Shown here: one piece after another, positions 51,517-60,946 of the stretch | Layout: each line of letters starts with the position of its first letter | Position numbering within the stretch: the first letter of the stretch is position 1 | Source of the DNA: RGIG8244 sp045639325 | Lineage (GTDB): Bacteria > Verrucomicrobiota > Lentisphaeria > Victivallales > UBA1829 | Length of the DNA stretch: 64,000 nucleotides | Assembly: GCA_045639325.1 (NCBI GenBank) | Contig: JAZUCU010000058.1 | Location: forward strand, 1 to 64,000 | Direction: 5' to 3' | Position numbers and translations under genes: made by a program | The notes under the pieces: model-generated | Databases searched by the model: none | What the model saw: only the letters and a program-made list of their open reading frames with translations | Told to the model about the DNA's origin: nothing

Positions 51517-52314
51517 TTGTCTGATGTGTCATTATTTATTCCGGCGGGAAATCCAGGAGAGATTTCTTTTGTATGTATTTTTGAAGAAACCGTGGATTTC
51601 AAACGCCCCTATAAATTGCCATACAATACCCTTGTAGGCATTCTGGATGATGGCGGACAGGATAATTCGCCATTGTATGATTTGGATGACAACACCCGTT
51701 ATTCCCGGCGGACGGGCTGGATTTATTTTACACCGGCAGGGAAAAATGTTTTGTACAATACGAAGAAAAATCTGCGTTATATTGCCATTCATTTCAATAT
51801 GGAATTGTATCCCGGGCTGGATGTGTTTCTGAATAGTCCGGAGGTGATTTTTGAATATGCGCCGGAAGGTGTGCAGAAAATGGAGGAGGCATTCCGTATA
51901 ACCGATCCATATTACCGTGCTTCCTGTTTTCGTGAGATCTGCCTGAATTTCTGTAACCGGCATTGGCCGCGACCGATGCAAATGGATCCTGCCCGTTTGC
52001 GTTTTGATGGGATTCTGCGATATATCCGGGAAGACGCGTGCGCAGAAACTACAGTACAACAACTTGCAGAGCTTGTTGCAATGCGTCATGACAGTTTTTC
52101 CCGGGAATTTACCACGACATTCGGCATGACACCGAAGATGATGTTGCAAACGACCCTTGTTCGGAAAGCTGCGAATCTGCTTCAAAATTCAGCATTCCGT
52201 ATCAAAGAAATAGCGGCACAGCTGAAGTTCCGTGATGAGTATTATTTTTCAAAATTTTTTCATCGGGGCACGGGATGTTCTCCGCTTGAGTACCGTAAGC
52301 GTTTCAAGCGATAA
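51517..52314 (+). CDS. AraC-family transcriptional regulator
   Basis: 265 residues from a TTG at 51517, chosen because AAAGGA lies 8 bases upstream; an ATG 66 bases earlier (51451) overlaps the divergent promoter. The N-terminal part is a cupin-like effector domain (KRPYKLPYNTLVGILDDGG, RTGWIYFTPAGKNVLYNT). The C-terminal DNA-binding domain has two helix-turn-helices: TTVQQLAELVAMRHDSFSREFTTTFGMTPKMML and FRIKEIAAQLKFRDEYYFSKFFHRGTGCSPLEYR. Its divergence from the glycyl radical enzyme operon suggests that it activates that operon. Confidence 0.88.
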   Translation: MSDVSLFIPAGNPGEISFVCIFEETVDFKRPYKLPYNTLVGILDDGGQDNSPLYDLDDNTRYSRRTGWIYFTPAGKNVLYNTKKNLRYIAIHFNMELYPGLDVFLNSPEVIFEYAPEGVQKMEEAFRITDPYYRASCFREICLNFCNRHWPRPMQMDPARLRFDGILRYIREDACAETTVQQLAELVAMRHDSFSREFTTTFGMTPKMMLQTTLVRKAANLLQNSAFRIKEIAAQLKFRDEYYFSKFFHRGTGCSPLEYRKRFKR

Positions 52315-52410
52315 GAAAAAATGGAAAAATTTATAAAAAAGCATAATTTTTGCTTGAAAATAAAAATAACCTATGCTATTGTACGGATAATAACAGGAAC
52401 CGGAGGTAAA

Positions 52411-52578
52411 ATGAACAGGTATCGGCAGTTGGCAAATCAAAGAGGCCAGACGCTGGTTGAATTTGCGTTGATGCTTGTTGCCAGTGCGTTGATCGCCGGA
52501 GCGTTGTTATTGTTGTTCGGGATGTTTTCGGAGTACGGCTGGCGGATATTGACCTGTCTTGCCTGGGAACATTTTTAA
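52411..52578 (+). CDS. Short prepilin-like (Flp/TadE-type) membrane peptide
   Basis: 55 residues: a basic start MNRYRQLANQRGQ, then TLVEFALMLVASALIAGALLLLFGMF, a single hydrophobic helix with a Glu, then a short tail. The RG-QTLVEF context matches type IVb prepilin processing with Gly before Gln and Glu at +5. A GGAGG site 5 bases before the ATG fixes the start. It begins the pilin-like operon that runs to 55558. Too short to carry a head domain, so it may be a minor pilin. Confidence 0.7.
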   Translation: MNRYRQLANQRGQTLVEFALMLVASALIAGALLLLFGMFSEYGWRILTCLAWEHF

Positions 52579-52664
52579 GAAAAACTTGTCTAATATTTTG
52601 CAGTGAAAAATATCGTTACAAAGTAAACATAAAATCCAGATCGGAAAAACAGGAGAAAGTCAAT

Positions 52665-52916
52665 ATGGATGCAAAAACTTTGAAGAAGATCAGAAAACAC
52701 AATTCCAAAGGTCAGGCAATCGTGGAATATATCATCATCATCGCAATTATTGCCGTTGCTGCGTTGACAATTCTTGGTATTTTCTCTGACCGTATCCGCA
52801 CTTTGATTGCCGGTTCTGCCTCTGCACTCGGTTCCAATGAAGCTGCTGCCGAAGCCGGTAAAGAATCCAAAGAAGTCATCAAGAAAATGGATGCAAACGG
52901 CGTTGAGGATTTCTGA
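52665..52916 (+). CDS. Flp-type pilin
   Basis: 83-residue type IVb (Flp) pilin subunit. KGQAIVEYIIIIAIIAVAAL holds the TadV-type cleavage site after Gly and the conserved Glu-Tyr pair; the tail SASALGSNEAAAEAGKESKE is small and polar. Biased codons and an AGGAG site suggest high expression, as expected for a major pilin. A hairpin follows at 52944. The assembly ATPase, secretin and prepilin peptidase are not in this window. Confidence 0.85.
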   Translation: MDAKTLKKIRKHNSKGQAIVEYIIIIAIIAVAALTILGIFSDRIRTLIAGSASALGSNEAAAEAGKESKEVIKKMDANGVEDF

Positions 52917-52943
52917 TCCGGTTCAACAGCCTGATGATTTACA

Positions 52944-52969
52944 GCCGGGGCGAGTTCACTCTTCCCGGC
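52944..52969 (+). other. Hairpin after the pilin gene, possible partial terminator or mRNA stabiliser
   Basis: GCCGGG (52944-52949) and CCCGGC (52964-52969) pair, and GAG/CTC extend the stem after an internal loop. A GTTGTTGT run follows instead of a clean T-tract. Such hairpins after major pilin genes can reduce read-through to the next genes. Confidence 0.45.
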
Positions 52970-52998
52970 GTTGTTGTATCTTGAAAAGAAGGAAAATA

Positions 52999-53646
52999 AT
53001 GCCGCAGATCAACCGAAAATGTCTGAAACGCAGTGAGCGGGGGGCCACGATCATCGAAAGCATGTTCACGATCATGGTCCTGATGCTGATTTTATTCGGT
53101 TTAATGCAGCTCTTTCATGTTACACTTGCCAGAAATGTGGCAATGTTCGCGTCGTTCCGCGGTGCCCGGAGTGCCGCCGTTGGTTTTACTGATTACCTTG
53201 TCGGGCGGGAAGCGAAAATACAGGCAATTGCTGCTTCCGGGCCTATGACGGAATACCGTACCTCTGCCGAATTCGGCTCTGCCTATCAGCAATTTTATTA
53301 TGAACGCACCATGGTTCCCCGTTTTATGAATGGTGAACAATGGTTGAATTACGAATATTGGGGCAATACCACGCCGGTTTATCATACGGATTATAAGTGT
53401 CCCAGTTACGGTTTACGCAGGGGTAGCGGAGATGCAGCTCTTGAGTGTGCCTGTTCTGAAAGTTGCGGTAACAGCCCGTCAACGGTAATCGACTGCAACC
53501 GGATGGGGGACCGGCTGACAGTATTTTTTGAATTCCGCAATTATCCTTTCCGTATGCCGATGTATGAAGCATTTACCAATGATTCTTCGATTGACATCAA
53601 AGCGGAAACGCAATTAACGAATCATTCCGATTCTTATTTGAATTAA
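52999..53646 (+). CDS. TadE-like pilus assembly protein
   Basis: 215 residues. After a basic start, RGATIIESMFTIMVLMLILFGLMQLF is the TadE-type N-terminal helix with Glu, processed like a prepilin. The rest is a periplasmic domain with VAMFASFRGARSAAVGF and a cysteine-rich loop (YKCPSYGL, LECACSESCGNSPSTVIDC, six Cys). AAGGA lies 6 bases before this ATG; upstream in-frame starts fall in the pilin gene. TadE and TadF proteins are minor pilins of the Tad system. Confidence 0.78.
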   Translation: MPQINRKCLKRSERGATIIESMFTIMVLMLILFGLMQLFHVTLARNVAMFASFRGARSAAVGFTDYLVGREAKIQAIAASGPMTEYRTSAEFGSAYQQFYYERTMVPRFMNGEQWLNYEYWGNTTPVYHTDYKCPSYGLRRGSGDAALECACSESCGNSPSTVIDCNRMGDRLTVFFEFRNYPFRMPMYEAFTNDSSIDIKAETQLTNHSDSYLN

Positions 53647-53659
53647 GGGAGCAGACAGG

Positions 53660-55558
53660 ATGAAATACATGCGGAAATGCAGAAACGAATCCGGTCAGAC
53701 CCTGCTTGCCGGGGTGATTGTACTTGTTATCATTCTTCTTGCGATTATTTTGCTTTTTGATATTCAGAATTTGATTCGCGGAAAAGTCAAAGCGCAGAAT
53801 GCGGTGGATGCGGCAGCCCTTACCGGAGCCAACTGGCAGATGCATACGTTGAACCTGATCGGGGAATTGAATCTTGTAAAAGCATCCACCTTGATGTTTT
53901 CCGATGCCGCTCTGGGGATTGCCATTCCGCCGGAATCTTTTACCGCAGTCAGCAAGCCGGAAGATATTCAGGGGGACGCGCAGCTCCTTGATCAGATCCG
54001 TCGGGTTATTGACGAAAAAAAGAAATTGAAAACGGCGGTGGCTCTGTTGACGCAGATGCAGACGCGTATTTCTTTTGTCGGCCCTCTGATCGGTGTCGGT
54101 GCGGCCCAGCAGGCGGCAAAGAATAACGGAATCAGTGCCAATACGGGATCGGGGAATCTGATTCTGAAGCATATGTATCAGAATATTAACGATCCGGCAT
54201 TGTACGGGAATCCGAATATTGCCCCGCAGATTATCAATGATTATGAATGGCGTCTGCCTTATGCTGCCATGATTTATAAAATTCTGGGTGTGGATGGATC
54301 GGATGCCTATGGTGTCGCTGCTCTTCCCCGATTCGATTATATCGGGGTGCCTTCCATTTCCAGCAATTCCAATAACCCGTATCTGCAATATTTAACCATG
54401 AAAAGTTTTTATGCCGCGGTAACGGGTAACGATTGGTGTGCGTTGATGGGTTTTCTTGATCGCCCCATGGTTGATAACTGGTGGACTGGATTTGAAGTCA
54501 ATTACAAAACAAAATTTCTGGAAGAATCAGAAATTCTTCCTGTTCATCTGCAATATTTTACCGGCGCGTCTCCTTATGAACAGGCGGACTCTTCCCGGGC
54601 GTTGAATCTGATTTATACAAAACGGTCTCAGCTGCGCCCGCTGGGGACAGCGTTTGATCGTCAGGATCCCTATCTGTATACTTATGATGAGGAAACAAAA
54701 CAGATCACTTTGCAGACCCGTTTTGATGCGAACGGCAATCCGATCAAAAACAGTGCGGATACGGATTTGCGCTACAATCCGCTGCCTTACATCACGTGGG
54801 CAGTATATGATACTGCTTGGGAACGGTATCCCGCCGATATCCTTTCCTCCTGGCGCAGATATTTACATTCCGGTTTCAAACCCGGTATGGATTATTATTG
54901 CGGTGAGCCATCTTATTTTGAGATTTCCCAACGTATGTCGACCATGGCAGGTCAGATGAATGTGGGCAGTTCCATGAAAAATATGGGCAGTTCCAGAAGC
55001 GGTTTGGGGCGTACTTATAAGAATCGTGCAAATAAAGCAGTCAACGCGGGAGAAAATCTGAAAGATCTTTCCGGAACGCTTAAGACCAATGCATCTGCGA
55101 AAGCCATCGGCAGAATTGCATTCCCTGATGGTACGGCACTTGCCCCCTTTGAAGCGGGCGGTATGATATTGCCGGTCTTTACTCATTCCGCTTTGCTGCC
55201 GATTTCCCTGGAACCGCCTTCGGGATTTTCGTTCCTTGATATCGGCTGGTATTACTACATCACGGAATTCATTCCGATTCTAGGGCAGAGCACCAGTCTT
55301 GAGGATGCCTGGCAGCAGGCGCAGGAGAGATATCCGGAGCATGTCGGTTATTTCTCTTACTATTACAAAGCATTGCAGAAAATCAATGATCCCACCTGGA
55401 TTCAGGCGGGAAAGACATGGCTGGATACTCCAGTGCGATTTTACACCGATGAATACGGAGTACAACATGTGCTCCAGCGTAATCGTGACTACTGTAATTA
55501 CTGGCCATCCGGCAGCGGTTCCGGCGGCGGCCGCAGAGGGCCCGGTTCGTTACATTAA
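53660..55558 (+). CDS. Tad-family (TadG-like) Flp pilus assembly protein
   Basis: 632 residues with one N-terminal helix ESGQTLLAGVIVLVIILLAIILLF followed by KVKAQNAVDAAALTGANW, the characteristic start of the Tad/TadG family. The large periplasmic part is poorly conserved and contains several Tyr/Trp-rich stretches and SSMKNMGSSRSGLGRTYKNR. It lies 13 bases after the TadE-like gene. It may form the pilus tip or an anchor; that is inferred from the family, not seen in the sequence. The C-terminus SGSGSGGGRRGPG looks flexible. Confidence 0.75.
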   Translation: MKYMRKCRNESGQTLLAGVIVLVIILLAIILLFDIQNLIRGKVKAQNAVDAAALTGANWQMHTLNLIGELNLVKASTLMFSDAALGIAIPPESFTAVSKPEDIQGDAQLLDQIRRVIDEKKKLKTAVALLTQMQTRISFVGPLIGVGAAQQAAKNNGISANTGSGNLILKHMYQNINDPALYGNPNIAPQIINDYEWRLPYAAMIYKILGVDGSDAYGVAALPRFDYIGVPSISSNSNNPYLQYLTMKSFYAAVTGNDWCALMGFLDRPMVDNWWTGFEVNYKTKFLEESEILPVHLQYFTGASPYEQADSSRALNLIYTKRSQLRPLGTAFDRQDPYLYTYDEETKQITLQTRFDANGNPIKNSADTDLRYNPLPYITWAVYDTAWERYPADILSSWRRYLHSGFKPGMDYYCGEPSYFEISQRMSTMAGQMNVGSSMKNMGSSRSGLGRTYKNRANKAVNAGENLKDLSGTLKTNASAKAIGRIAFPDGTALAPFEAGGMILPVFTHSALLPISLEPPSGFSFLDIGWYYYITEFIPILGQSTSLEDAWQQAQERYPEHVGYFSYYYKALQKINDPTWIQAGKTWLDTPVRFYTDEYGVQHVLQRNRDYCNYWPSGSGSGGGRRGPGSLH

Positions 55559-55584
55559 AATTTTTCAAGAAGGAATATACGAAA

Positions 55585-56199
55585 ATGGAAAAAGAAACTT
55601 ATCAGACCATTCAGACCGGCGTGCTGCAAGTCAATACTGTTCTGCTCCCGCTGGCTGATACCTTATACATCATTGACCCGGGCGGCGATGCCGATAAAAT
55701 CACCCGGAAAGCGAAAGAATACAAGAAAGAACATGTGCAAATTCTGTTGACCCATGGTCATTTCGATCATATCGGGGCCATCCCGGCATTGATGGAATCT
55801 CTGGGCGTGGAAAATGTTTATCTGCATCCGGAAGATGTGGCGTTGTATAATCATCCTGCCAACGGTTATCCGCCTTACTGTCCTCATCCGGAAAATCTCC
55901 CGGTTACCAAATGGCCGTTGGAAGAATCCCGGATCACGGTCAGACATTGTCCCGGTCACACTCCCGGCGGTGTGATTTATTATGTGCCGGAATATAAGAC
56001 GGTATTTTCCGGTGACAGTCTGTTTGCGGAATGTATCGGTCGTACCGATTTCCCCGGCGGTGATCTTCAGACTTTGTTGAAAGCAATCAAAGAAACCTTG
56101 TATACTTTGCCGGAGGATACGGTGGTTATTGCCGGACATGAGGAAGAAACTTCCATCGGGCATGAAAAGAAATACAATCCCTATGTCAAAGGCGAGTGA
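55585..56199 (+). CDS. MBL-fold metallo-hydrolase
   Basis: 204-residue metallo-beta-lactamase fold hydrolase, probably with two metals: THGHFDHIGAIP (the HxHxDH motif), RHCPGHTPGGVIY, FSGDSLF (Asp bridging the metals) and IAGHEEETS near the end. Close in pattern to glyoxalase II-like enzymes, but the substrate is not clear. It lies directly behind the pilin operon with a 26-base gap and may share its transcript, without any evident functional link. Confidence 0.87.
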   Translation: MEKETYQTIQTGVLQVNTVLLPLADTLYIIDPGGDADKITRKAKEYKKEHVQILLTHGHFDHIGAIPALMESLGVENVYLHPEDVALYNHPANGYPPYCPHPENLPVTKWPLEESRITVRHCPGHTPGGVIYYVPEYKTVFSGDSLFAECIGRTDFPGGDLQTLLKAIKETLYTLPEDTVVIAGHEEETSIGHEKKYNPYVKGE

Positions 56200-56204
56200 C
56201 AAGC

Positions 56205-56477
56205 ATGAAATATCTGGTTGCCGGTATCTTTATTGATATTATTCTGCTGCAGATCATCTGGCTTTCGGGAACGTTGCGGATTATTCTGCTGCTTGCGTTT
56301 GCCTGCGGGAATATGCTTTTTTATCTTTGGCAGCTTGCCGCATTTCTTTATAAAGTGCGGAAAACAGAAGAACGCAAGGGGTATCTGCTCCATTTCGTTT
56401 TGATTCAGTTCTTTCTGTTTGTCAGTATCTTTCTGTACAAACTTTCCGATCTGCTGCTCGTGCACAGCGCAAAATAA
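56205..56477 (+). CDS. Small hypothetical membrane protein
   Basis: 90 residues with two or three hydrophobic helices (YLVAGIFIDIILLQIIWLSG, IILLLAFACGNMLFYLWQLAAF, LHFVLIQFFLFVSIFLYKL) and basic loops. It starts at the ATG six bases after the MBL stop; a GTG at 56196 is also possible. No family recognised. It ends eight bases before the convergent TgpA gene. Confidence 0.55.
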   Translation: MKYLVAGIFIDIILLQIIWLSGTLRIILLLAFACGNMLFYLWQLAAFLYKVRKTEERKGYLLHFVLIQFFLFVSIFLYKLSDLLLVHSAK

Positions 56478-56485
56478 AGTTGAGT

Positions 56486-58636
56486 TTAACGACTCTTCTT
56501 TATTTCTGTCAGCAGTTCCCGGACGGCATTTTCAAACGCTGTCATTTCTGTCGCTTCGGGTGTGGTTGAACGGTAACGCATCCTTTCGTAACCGTTGACG
56601 ATCTGCACTAATTTATCATGCCAGTTTCTGCCACGGAAGTGTTCGCTCCATTCCAGCCAGGATGTCTCCGGTGTCCGGCGGATACCGGTCCGGCGTTCCA
56701 GTTTGCGCATCAGTTTCAGCAGGTGTTTTAATTCCACAGAGGTTTTATGATACCTGCTTTTTTTACGCCAGAGATAAATGTATAACGTTCCTGCGGCAAT
56801 CAGGAAAATCAGCAGGCAGAGTACGCCTTTTATGGTTGTGAACAGGAACAATATAAAGTCGCTGACCGCATTGACAGCAAGATTGAAATATTTCACGGGA
56901 TAACCCCGGAACAGAAAAGCCAATCCCTTTCTGACCGGACTCCATAATTTTGCAAAAAAGAGGTCAGCAGCTCCCGGGACGGGATTCGTCATGGTTCCTG
57001 TGTAATCCGTAGGGGTGGGATCGTATGCCTGCCAGGATTTTGTTGTTTCGTTATAAGCTTCCAGCCAGGCATGGGCATTACGTGCGGTGGAATAATAATA
57101 CCCGGCGGGGTGAAGATCATCACAAATGAATCCGGTGACGTAACGGGCAGGGATCCCCGCGGCACGGAGAAGCAGAACGCCAGCCGATGCAAAAAGTTCG
57201 CAATGACCGCTCCGGGTATAAAACAGGAAACGTTCCACCGGATCGGATGGCGGTTCTGTTGTGTGCATGAAACGATAAAGTCCGGCAGGTTTCGGATTGA
57301 GTGAATAAATAAAATTCTTTTGCAGATAAGTGACGATCCGGGTGATAATCTGGTCTTTCGACATCTTTTCTGTGCCTTGCGGGAACAATACACTCATCAA
57401 TGCGGAAAGTTTCATTGCCGTTTCATACGGCAGCTGCTTATAGCGGATGTCGTGCGGCACATCACTTACGGGAAAGGGACTTGCGCTCATCATATCCGTT
57501 TTTTCCAGATAAACGGTATAACCTGCGGCATTGGAACGTTTCTGCGGGAGAATCACACCGTCGGCCGTCATCTTTGCGGAATCGGACACCATTTCAACCG
57601 CCAGCGCATTGCCGGGGATGGGCAGATAATCGGTAAAGAAGGAACTGCTGATAAAGATTTCCCATTTGACTTTCTGCCGTTCCTGACTGTCCAATTGGAG
57701 CGGGTAATAACTCAATGCCAGTTCTTTATCCAACGCCAAATCTGCCAATGCCGCAGGCTCGGGGGTGCTGCGGGAATTCCGCCAGTTGCCGCCGGGTGTA
57801 TAAACATCATAAACTCTGCCGCGGAGATAACCGGGCGGCGTCGGAGAATAAACACGGATCAGGACCGTATGATCTTTCATGACGCCGGTCAGAGAGCGGG
57901 GCGTGGAAATATTCAAATCGGCCTTCTGGCGGGAATGGCGTGGACGGTGCATATACCGGAGCTTGCTGTATAATTCTTTTTGGAAGTTTCTGATGTTGTT
58001 TGTGTTTATTTCATAAATATGTGTAAAAATCAATAAGATCGCGGGGATAAGTAGAAATGCTCCAAGTCGATAAATCCATATTTTTCGGGATTGGTCAAGT
58101 GTATTGGCGCGGGCGTCGGATATCAGAAGCAGGAGCAGGCCGATACTTTGCAGGAAGGTCATGAGCCGGTGTACACTCCGGTAATGCTGCAGCAACTCGG
58201 TAGTAAAAATAAAGCGGGTGTTGACGATTCCTTTTACATTATAGATCTCATTGCAGATCAACATGCTGAAAATACAGATCAGGGCAATGAATCCGCACAG
58301 TTCCCGGGTGCGCCGCATGGCACACATGATTCCGGTAATGTACAGAAGCAACGGGACAAAGAAGTGAGTCCGCAACACGGCATCATTCAACGCCATCCGG
58401 TTGTCTGCCGCTTCAAACATGGCATCGGGGACCATGACGAGGACGAGAATCACGGGCAGGAGCAGCAGGATATTGGTCAGACTTGCTTTTAGCGGTTTGA
58501 TGAAAAACGGCAGCAGCGTAAACAGAAACGTGATCAGAAACACATGGGGCAGATCGTACTTGATTCCAATGAGAAACGCAGGCGGAATCAGAAGCAGCAG
58601 CCGGGTGAGAAAACTGACGGTTTGCAATTTTTTCAT
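56486..58636 (-). CDS. TgpA-like membrane transglutaminase
   Basis: 716 residues: about six transmembrane helices (1-215), a periplasmic region, the transglutaminase core around residues 480-560 and a further helix near 615. The core shows RSGHCELFASAGVLLLRAAGIPARYV with the catalytic Cys, NAHAWLEAYN with His and WQAYDPTP with Asp. The cytoplasmic tail carries a DUF4129-like segment. Its ATG overlaps the DUF58 stop (ATGA), and moxR is just upstream, a known conserved trio. The substrate is unknown. Confidence 0.88.
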   Translation of the reverse strand: MKKLQTVSFLTRLLLLIPPAFLIGIKYDLPHVFLITFLFTLLPFFIKPLKASLTNILLLLPVILVLVMVPDAMFEAADNRMALNDAVLRTHFFVPLLLYITGIMCAMRRTRELCGFIALICIFSMLICNEIYNVKGIVNTRFIFTTELLQHYRSVHRLMTFLQSIGLLLLLISDARANTLDQSRKIWIYRLGAFLLIPAILLIFTHIYEINTNNIRNFQKELYSKLRYMHRPRHSRQKADLNISTPRSLTGVMKDHTVLIRVYSPTPPGYLRGRVYDVYTPGGNWRNSRSTPEPAALADLALDKELALSYYPLQLDSQERQKVKWEIFISSSFFTDYLPIPGNALAVEMVSDSAKMTADGVILPQKRSNAAGYTVYLEKTDMMSASPFPVSDVPHDIRYKQLPYETAMKLSALMSVLFPQGTEKMSKDQIITRIVTYLQKNFIYSLNPKPAGLYRFMHTTEPPSDPVERFLFYTRSGHCELFASAGVLLLRAAGIPARYVTGFICDDLHPAGYYYSTARNAHAWLEAYNETTKSWQAYDPTPTDYTGTMTNPVPGAADLFFAKLWSPVRKGLAFLFRGYPVKYFNLAVNAVSDFILFLFTTIKGVLCLLIFLIAAGTLYIYLWRKKSRYHKTSVELKHLLKLMRKLERRTGIRRTPETSWLEWSEHFRGRNWHDKLVQIVNGYERMRYRSTTPEATEMTAFENAVRELLTEIKKSR

Positions 58637-60006
58637 TGTCCACCCTCCCTGTTGCTGAGAACATCGCCGGGCTTGAGGCAGATCACATCTTGCGGCAAAT
58701 CATCGGGAGGCGTATTGGAAAGCAAAATGCAACGAACCTGCATCTTGTTTGCTTTTAAGGATATAATCCAGTTATGAATCTCGTCATCATACCGCTGCAG
58801 GACAAGGTACAATTCTTCGATTTCGCGGCGTAATTCATTGACCGCAACCAATATTTCCGGCACCGGATTTTTTCTTTCCGGCGTTACCATTGCCAATGTA
58901 TCGAGGATTTGCGGCAGATGGTCTTTGGGTGAACCATTCATGGAGCAGGGGTGCACGTGTCCGCCCCAGGAAAGATGAGAAATGTGTACATTATTGGAAA
59001 CCAGAGTGTAAACGATAGATGCACCAAGAGAAATCAAGGCTTCGGTCTCTTTTTTGACATCGCTTGCAACGTCTCTGGTTGCTTCTTTATACAGGCGTTT
59101 CCAGGTGAAGTTTCCTGCGGCAGTGATGGGGTCGCCGGAATCAAGAAAAACGGCGGCAGATGCCATGTTCTCCTGCTGGAATTCTTTGACGACCAATTTA
59201 TTGCGTTTAGCAGTCGCCATCCAGTGAATTCTCCGGGGGGAGTCGCCCTGTTGATATTCCCGGCATCCGTTGAAATTCAGACTTTCGCCCGCCTGACTTT
59301 TTCTTGCCGTATTGCGTGGAGCCTGCTCCCGGCGTCCGGCAGAATGGAGCAGCAGATGTTTCATTTCCTGATAAGCGGGATGCACCAGCAATTGTTCCCG
59401 GTCGCCGCCCGCAGATTGGGCGTGTTTGAAAATATTGAATGGGAAACTGCTTTCCACTATGGCACAGGGCAGGGGGCAGATGCCGCGATGCGTTGGTGTC
59501 AAACGCACGGTAATATCCCGTTCTCCATTGGCGGGAAGAGAGAAATATTCCAATCCATCGGGCCGGAGAAAGTCCCTGCCCATGGAATAGGGCTCCGCAA
59601 GTAAATCGAGACCGGGTAGATATTTGCGTTTATTCTTAATTTTGTATAAAACAGTGAATGGTACTCCGCAGACAGCCCGGGCCGGCAATCGGCGGGTCAG
59701 CTGCAGGCGCGGCATGAATAAGGTTCCGGCAATCAAATCGGCAACAGCCCCGCTTACCATACTCATGATGATAAACAGAGCGGTTCCTTCGACGGAGAAT
59801 ACTGAAAATAAGGCGCTGACAATGAATACAATCAGCAATATTCTTGCCGGTCTGGAAAATATCCTTTCATACCAGCCCATGCACCATACAAAAGCCATCA
59901 TCAGCGATGACCGGTGAATGCGGCTGAGCCGGATTGCAAATAATGGTTCCGGCATCCATTGCGGTCCCGCCAGAAATTTCCGGTAATATTTTCTGATGTT
60001 CCGCAT
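58633..60006 (-). CDS. DUF58 domain membrane protein
   Basis: 457 residues. Two membrane helices lie near residues 50-90 (ARILLIVFIVSALFSVFSV, GTALFIIMSMVSGAVADLIAG), followed by a beta-rich part and the DUF58 signature REYQQGDSPRRIHWMATAKRNKLVVKEF near residue 255. The C-terminal half resembles a von Willebrand A-type fold (MASAAVFLDSG is its first strand). DUF58 proteins accompany MoxR ATPases and TgpA-like proteins. It overlaps moxR by one base (TGATG). Confidence 0.88.
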   Translation of the reverse strand: MRNIRKYYRKFLAGPQWMPEPLFAIRLSRIHRSSLMMAFVWCMGWYERIFSRPARILLIVFIVSALFSVFSVEGTALFIIMSMVSGAVADLIAGTLFMPRLQLTRRLPARAVCGVPFTVLYKIKNKRKYLPGLDLLAEPYSMGRDFLRPDGLEYFSLPANGERDITVRLTPTHRGICPLPCAIVESSFPFNIFKHAQSAGGDREQLLVHPAYQEMKHLLLHSAGRREQAPRNTARKSQAGESLNFNGCREYQQGDSPRRIHWMATAKRNKLVVKEFQQENMASAAVFLDSGDPITAAGNFTWKRLYKEATRDVASDVKKETEALISLGASIVYTLVSNNVHISHLSWGGHVHPCSMNGSPKDHLPQILDTLAMVTPERKNPVPEILVAVNELRREIEELYLVLQRYDDEIHNWIISLKANKMQVRCILLSNTPPDDLPQDVICLKPGDVLSNREGGQ

Positions 60007-60944
60007 CAGGCAGGCACCCGGACGGAGTGGAGAATGTCGCTGATTACCGTTTTTGTGTCAACAGCCATTCCGTTTTGTGTGTTCAAGACAATGCGGTGAG
60101 CCAGTACATGAAGAGCAAGGGCTTTTACATCATCGGGCGTGACATAATTGCGTCCCTGCATCCAGGCACGAGTTCTTGCACATTGGGTGAGAATCAGGAA
60201 GGCACGGGGACTTGCTCCCAGGTGAATCCGTTCATCTTCCCTTGTCCGGCGGATAATTTCCAGAATGTATTTCCGTACGGATCCTTCCACATCCACCTTG
60301 TTGATTTCTTCTCGAATCTCCAACATTCCACCGCTGTGCAGTCTGGGCTGCAGCTGGGTTGCCGGATCTCCGTTCAAACGATCCTGCAGCATGGCAAGTT
60401 CATCATTTTCTTCCGGATAGCCAAGGGTGAGTTTCATGTAGAAACGGTCGAGCTGTGCTTCCGGCAGCGGATAGGTTCCGAAATATTCGACGGGGTTTTC
60501 AGTGGCGATAACGAGGAACGGATCAGGGAGAGCGTAAACATTTCCTTCCAGCGTGACCTGTTTTTCATTCATCGCTTCCAGCAGCGCGGATTGGGTACGC
60601 GGTGATGCGCGGTTGATTTCATCTGCCAGTACAATATTGGTGAAAACGGGGCCTTTATGAAGCACAAATTCTGCCGTCTTTGAATTATAAATCGAGCCGC
60701 CGGAAATGTCAGCAGGGAGCAGGTCCGGCGTGAATTGGATTCGTTTGAATTCCACATTCAATGTGATTGCGAGAGCTTTTGCCAAAGTGGTCTTGCCGAC
60801 ACCGGGGACATCATCCATGAGCACACTTCCGCCGGCAAGAACTGCATTGAGCAACAGATCTACAGTTGATTCTTTTCCGCGGATGACACGGAGCATTTCC
60901 TGTTTAACGGCGGCGATTTCCTGATGCAGATCTGTATGATTCAT
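60006..60944 (-). CDS. MoxR-family AAA+ ATPase
   Basis: 312 residues. The Walker A loop is DVPGVGKTTLAKALA (about residues 45-59), Walker B is IVLADEINRASPRTQSALLEAM, sensor 1 is FLVIATENPVEYFGTYPLPEAQLDRF, and sensor 2/lid is ASPRAFLILTQCARTRAWMQGRNYVTPDDVKALA. MoxR ATPases act as chaperones for VWA and DUF58 partners; here the DUF58 gene is downstream. uvrD ends three bases before its ATG. Confidence 0.92.
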   Translation of the reverse strand: MNHTDLHQEIAAVKQEMLRVIRGKESTVDLLLNAVLAGGSVLMDDVPGVGKTTLAKALAITLNVEFKRIQFTPDLLPADISGGSIYNSKTAEFVLHKGPVFTNIVLADEINRASPRTQSALLEAMNEKQVTLEGNVYALPDPFLVIATENPVEYFGTYPLPEAQLDRFYMKLTLGYPEENDELAMLQDRLNGDPATQLQPRLHSGGMLEIREEINKVDVEGSVRKYILEIIRRTREDERIHLGASPRAFLILTQCARTRAWMQGRNYVTPDDVKALALHVLAHRIVLNTQNGMAVDTKTVISDILHSVRVPA

Positions 60945-60946
60945 GA

